From assembly GCF_023736115.1 (NCBI RefSeq), contig NZ_JAKQZC010000001.1:310001-374000 (forward strand): a stretch of DNA of 64,000 nt. The letters run 5' to 3'. The notes beneath the pieces are model-generated. The model was not told where the DNA came from. It worked only from the letters and a program-made list of their open reading frames with translations, and searched no databases. Below are positions 60,896 to 64,000 of this stretch, piece after piece. Within the stretch, counting starts at the first letter, position 1. Each line of letters starts with the position of its first letter. The stretch is from Salinicola avicenniae. GTDB lineage: Bacteria; Pseudomonadota; Gammaproteobacteria; Pseudomonadales; Halomonadaceae. A program made the translations under genes and the position numbers.

Positions 60896-62774
60896 GATCT
60901 ATCGCTCCGCTGGCATGGTCTGTCGTTCCGCTGGCATCGTCTGTCGCTCCGCTGGTGGCAGGCAGGTGGATCAGGAACAGGGCGCCGCCCGCCTCGCGGT
61001 TCTGCGCCTCGAGACGCCCCCCGAGATCGGTGATGATTCGCTGCGAGATCGACAGCCCCAGGCCGAGCCCCTTGCCGGCAGCGCGGGTCGTGTAGAAGGG
61101 CTCGAAGAGGTGCGTGAGCCCCTCTTCCGTCAGCCCGGTGCCGTTGTCGGCGACGCCGAGGGTGACCCAGCCGCCGTCGCGTGTCGCACTCAGCTCGAGA
61201 TGCGGGTCTTCGGTATCGTGCATCGCCTGCAGCGCATTGCCGATCAGGTTGACCAGCACTTGCTCCAGGCGGACCGGATCGGCGCGCACCCAGAGTGTCT
61301 GCGCCGCCCAGCATTTGTTCACGCGCAGGTTGGACTCGACCAGGCGGGAATGGAAGAGACGCAGCGCATAGTCGAAGCATGCCTGGACCGAGACCTGGGT
61401 CAGACGTTCGCTGCCCTGACGCGAGAACTGGCGCAGCTGGGCGCTGATCGTGGCCATGCGTTCGATCAGCTCCGCGATCTGGACCAGGTTGGCCGTGGCC
61501 TCGGCGGGGCGGTCGCGTTCGAGCAGTATTCGCGCATTGTCGGCGTAGGCGCGAATCGCCGTCAGCGGCTGATTGAGCTCATGATTGATGCTCGCCGCGA
61601 GCTGGCCCAGCACGGCCAGCCTGGCCGCCTGCACCAGCTCGTCGCGGGTCTGGCGCAGACTCTCCTCGGCCCGTTTGCGCTCCTCGATCTCCTGCGACAG
61701 ATGCCGGTTGGAGGCGAGCAGCTCTTCGGTGCGTGTGGCGACATGGCGCTCAAGTTCGTCTCGTGCCTGGGCCAGCGTGTTGCGCTCGCGCTCGGCGAAG
61801 CGTTCCCGTTCGCGTCGCAGGCGCTGGCGCTGCCAGCCGATGGCGCCACCCAGTGCCAGCAGCATCCAGGCGCCGCCGGCGCCCAGTGCGCCGAGCCACT
61901 GGGCGCGGATGACCGGCGTCAGCGGTTTGAGAATCCGCAGGCTCCAGTTGAAGCGCGCCATCGGGCGCGACAGGCTCAGGTACTCGGCGTTCTCGAGACG
62001 GATCAGGCGCGCCCCCTCGGCCAGCGATTCGGTGATCTCGAGACCCAGATCCGGCAGCGGCTCGTCGGCATAGCGGCGGGTAGTGCGCAGGCCGCGACGG
62101 GCGCTGTCCGACAACGGCTGCATGGCAGTGAGGCGCAGCGCCGGGTCGCTCGCCATGAACACGATGCCGTTGATGTCGGTGACCAGCAGGCGGGCGCCGA
62201 GACGCTGCCACTCCGCCTCGATGGCATCCAGACCGACCTTGACCACCATGACGCCGTCCGGAGCATCGCCGGCATGGCTGTCGGCATCCCAGACCGGCGC
62301 TGAGAAGTAGTAGCCGCGAGCACCGGATTGGGTGCCCAGCGCGTGGAAGCGACCACCACGGCCGTTGATTGCCTGGCGATAGTAGCCGCGAAAGGCGTAG
62401 TTATGGCCGAGAAAACTGTCCGGGCGCTGCCAGTTGCTGGCGGCGATGGCGGTGCCGCTACGATTCAGCAGGTAGACGTCGTAGACGCCGGCGCGGGCAC
62501 GGGTGCGATCCAGCAGCCGGTTGAGCGGCACCGGTTCGCGTTCGGCCGGCGACTGGGCGAGGAATCGGCGCACGCTTTCACGGGTCGCGAGCAGATGGGG
62601 CAGATAATCGTGCCGGGTGAGATAGCCGGTGAGGTTGGCCTGAGACAGCCGCAGGTCGTTGCCTGCGCTCTGGATCAGGCTCTCCAGCGCCTGCTCCCGG
62701 GCAAGCAGGGCCCCCTGCCACGCGGTCAGCGCCAAACCACCGATCAAGGCGGCGCTTGCCAGTAGATACTTCAT
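60888..62774 (-). CDS. Sensor histidine kinase, DctB-like
   Basis: This 628-residue inner-membrane kinase has two transmembrane segments (about 1-25 and 296-315) flanking a periplasmic double-PAS (dCache-like) sensor (DVYLLNRSGTAIAASNW; GHNYAFRGYYRQA; DINGIVFMASDPALR). A coiled-coil signalling helix, the H-box SINHELNQPLTAIRAYADNA and the ATPase boxes (NLIGNALQAM; DNGTGL; GKGLGLGLSIS) follow. The C-terminus ends in three 7-residue repeats. DctB proteins sense C4-dicarboxylates; here the ligand may be the TAXI substrate. Confidence 0.92.
   Translation of the reverse strand: MKYLLASAALIGGLALTAWQGALLAREQALESLIQSAGNDLRLSQANLTGYLTRHDYLPHLLATRESVRRFLAQSPAEREPVPLNRLLDRTRARAGVYDVYLLNRSGTAIAASNWQRPDSFLGHNYAFRGYYRQAINGRGGRFHALGTQSGARGYYFSAPVWDADSHAGDAPDGVMVVKVGLDAIEAEWQRLGARLLVTDINGIVFMASDPALRLTAMQPLSDSARRGLRTTRRYADEPLPDLGLEITESLAEGARLIRLENAEYLSLSRPMARFNWSLRILKPLTPVIRAQWLGALGAGGAWMLLALGGAIGWQRQRLRRERERFAERERNTLAQARDELERHVATRTEELLASNRHLSQEIEERKRAEESLRQTRDELVQAARLAVLGQLAASINHELNQPLTAIRAYADNARILLERDRPAEATANLVQIAELIERMATISAQLRQFSRQGSERLTQVSVQACFDYALRLFHSRLVESNLRVNKCWAAQTLWVRADPVRLEQVLVNLIGNALQAMHDTEDPHLELSATRDGGWVTLGVADNGTGLTEEGLTHLFEPFYTTRAAGKGLGLGLSISQRIITDLGGRLEAQNREAGGALFLIHLPATSGATDDASGTTDHASGAIDHE
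60891..60953 (-). repeat. Three 21-bp tandem units at the kinase gene end
   Basis: The units encode SGATDDA, SGTTDHA and SGAIDHE at the C-terminus of the kinase. Each unit also contains an AGCGGA...CATG or GATG stretch, and the last overlaps the start codon of the response regulator. Confidence 0.85.
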
Positions 62775-62911
62775 GCGCTCGCGGCGTCGAGCGAGCGGGA
62801 GGCAGGTATTCGGGGGCGCATGGCGATTCCTCGACCGGCAACGGGGGAACGCCCGATGCTACGCATGCCGAGCGCTCGAGCCCAGTGTCGTTGGGCGGAT
62901 GGTCACGGCCA

Positions 62912-64000
62912 TCACTTCTCGGCGTTGGCCGTGGCAGCCTGCTCGGCCTCCAGAAAGCCGCCGGATTGGCGTCTCCAGAGGCGAGCGTAGACGCCGTCGC
63001 GACGAATCAGTTCGGCATGTGTACCCTGTTCGACGATGCGCCCTCGCTCCATCACGACCAGCCGATCCATCGCCGCGATGGTCGACAGGCGATGGGCAAT
63101 GGCGATGACCGTCTTGTCCTGCATCAGGCGGTCGAGGTTCTCCTGAATTGCCGCCTCGACGTCGGAGTCGAGCGCCGAAGTGGCTTCGTCGAGAATCAGG
63201 ATCGGCGCGTCCTTGAGCATGACTCGCGCGATGGCCAGGCGCTGGCGCTGCCCGCCGGAGAGCTTGACCCCGCGTTCGCCGACGTGGGCATCGAAGCCTT
63301 CCCGGCCGTGTGCATCGCGCAGCGCCTCGATGAAGGTGTCGACATGCGCCTCGCGGGCTGCCTGCCAGGCCATCTCGTCGGTCGCGTCGGGGCGGCCGTA
63401 GAGCAGGTTGTCGCGCACCGAACGGTGCAGCAGCGAGGTGTCCTGAGTGACCATGCCGATACTGGCGCGTAGGCTCTCCTGGGTGACATCGGCGATATTC
63501 TGGCCGTCGATGCGGATCGCCCCGGCCTCGAGATCGAAGAAGCGCAGCAGGAGATTGACCAGGGTCGACTTGCCGGCGCCCGACGGGCCGATCAGGCCGA
63601 TCTTCTCGCCGGGGCGGATATGCAGCGAGAGGTCGTCGATGACGCCGCCGCCCTTGCCGTAATGGAAACGGATATGGTCGAAGACGATATCGCCCTGCGC
63701 GATCGCCAGCGGCGTCGCGGTGTCGCGATCCTCGATCTGACGCGGCAGCGACAGTGTCGACATGCCGTCCTGCACCGTGCCGATGTTCTCGAATAGCGCC
63801 GAGACTTCCCACATGATCCACTGTGACATGCCCCACAGCCGCATCACCAGCCCCAGGGCGACCGCGACCGCGCCGACGCTGACGGCTTCCTCTAGCCAGA
63901 GCTGGATCGACAGCCAGCCGACGCCGAACAGCAGCAGCGCGTTGAGCAGATAGAGCAGGCCGTAGAGCCCGGTGACCAGGCGCATCTGGCGGTAGACGGT
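62912..64000 (-). CDS. ABC exporter (fused membrane and ATPase domains), C-terminal part
   Basis: The frame is open to the right edge, so the gene begins outside the window. Visible are the last membrane helices, then an ATPase with Walker A GPSGAGKST, Q-loop MVTQDTSL, signature LSGGQRQRLAIARVM, Walker B ILILDEATSALD and H-loop IAHRL. The linker style (LFENIGTVQDGMSTL) resembles MsbA-related or multidrug exporter half-transporters such as YheI/MdlB-type proteins. The substrate is unknown. Confidence 0.88.
   Translation of the reverse strand, partial: TVYRQMRLVTGLYGLLYLLNALLLFGVGWLSIQLWLEEAVSVGAVAVALGLVMRLWGMSQWIMWEVSALFENIGTVQDGMSTLSLPRQIEDRDTATPLAIAQGDIVFDHIRFHYGKGGGVIDDLSLHIRPGEKIGLIGPSGAGKSTLVNLLLRFFDLEAGAIRIDGQNIADVTQESLRASIGMVTQDTSLLHRSVRDNLLYGRPDATDEMAWQAAREAHVDTFIEALRDAHGREGFDAHVGERGVKLSGGQRQRLAIARVMLKDAPILILDEATSALDSDVEAAIQENLDRLMQDKTVIAIAHRLSTIAAMDRLVVMERGRIVEQGTHAELIRRDGVYARLWRRQSGGFLEAEQAATANAEK

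Overview
The window is GC-rich, densely coded gammaproteobacterial chromosome. Gene content and order point to the Halomonadaceae (Halomonas, Salinicola, Chromohalobacter or a relative): gshB-yqgE-ruvX next to pyrB, xseB-ispA-dxs, a TAXI-type TRAP transporter, betaine-type uptake and oxidation genes, and many small-molecule catabolic clusters. The genus is inferred from synteny and composition, not from a marker gene. No rRNA, tRNA, CRISPR array, transposase or phage gene was seen.

Layout. 0-3 kb: the end of cydC with a strong terminator, then a lower-GC islet with a VapBC-type toxin-antitoxin pair and a DUF3883 nuclease-like protein. 3-15 kb: mostly housekeeping genes (aspA, a shortened bestrophin, yicC, rph, an old-yellow-enzyme reductase, an SDR, a prolyl oligopeptidase, gshB-yqgE-ruvX, and a convergent pyrB). 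15-20 kb: an aldehyde dehydrogenase and a type III (iron) alcohol dehydrogenase, divergent around a perfect 14-bp inverted repeat, followed by a betaine/choline-type binding protein and a BetI-like repressor. 20-31 kb: purine/ureide catabolism (IclR regulator, uraD, uraH, 8-oxoguanine deaminase, GntR regulator, allantoin/hydantoin racemase, puuE, a polar amino-acid type ABC transporter with an RpiR regulator, ureidoglycine aminohydrolase). 31-35 kb: a trans-4-hydroxyproline operon (epimerase, deaminase, GntR regulator, D-hydroxyproline dehydrogenase). 35.6-38 kb: the ureide theme returns with an NCS1 permease and allA. 38-44 kb: an RpiR-controlled N-acyl-D-amino-acid module (D-aminoacylase, RidA, sodium symporter, D-threonine-aldolase-like enzyme). 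44-49 kb: a gene-free stretch that looks like a small-RNA unit, a DUF481 outer-membrane protein, an SDR, a TonB receptor and a small lipoprotein. 49-56 kb: serA, xseB-ispA-dxs-djlA, a methyltransferase-like gene and a DUF421 protein. 56-63 kb: a TAXI TRAP transporter and a DctBD-like two-component system, with a sigma-54 promoter and paired upstream palindromes. The right edge cuts an ABC exporter.

How the genes work together. The central 45% is a catabolic region that handles nitrogen-rich small molecules: quaternary amines, purines and ureides, hydroxyproline and D-amino acids. Each module carries its own regulator and, in most cases, a visible palindromic operator. A near-perfect TTTGTATACAAA palindrome recurs at three purine/ureide intergenic regions spread over 16 kb (uraD/uraH, hyuE/puuE, NCS1 permease/allA). 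It fits the FadR-type operator pattern and probably marks one regulon, with the GntR protein at 23.5 kb as the leading candidate. Urate oxidase and an allantoate-hydrolysing enzyme are not in the window, so the ureide route must be completed elsewhere.
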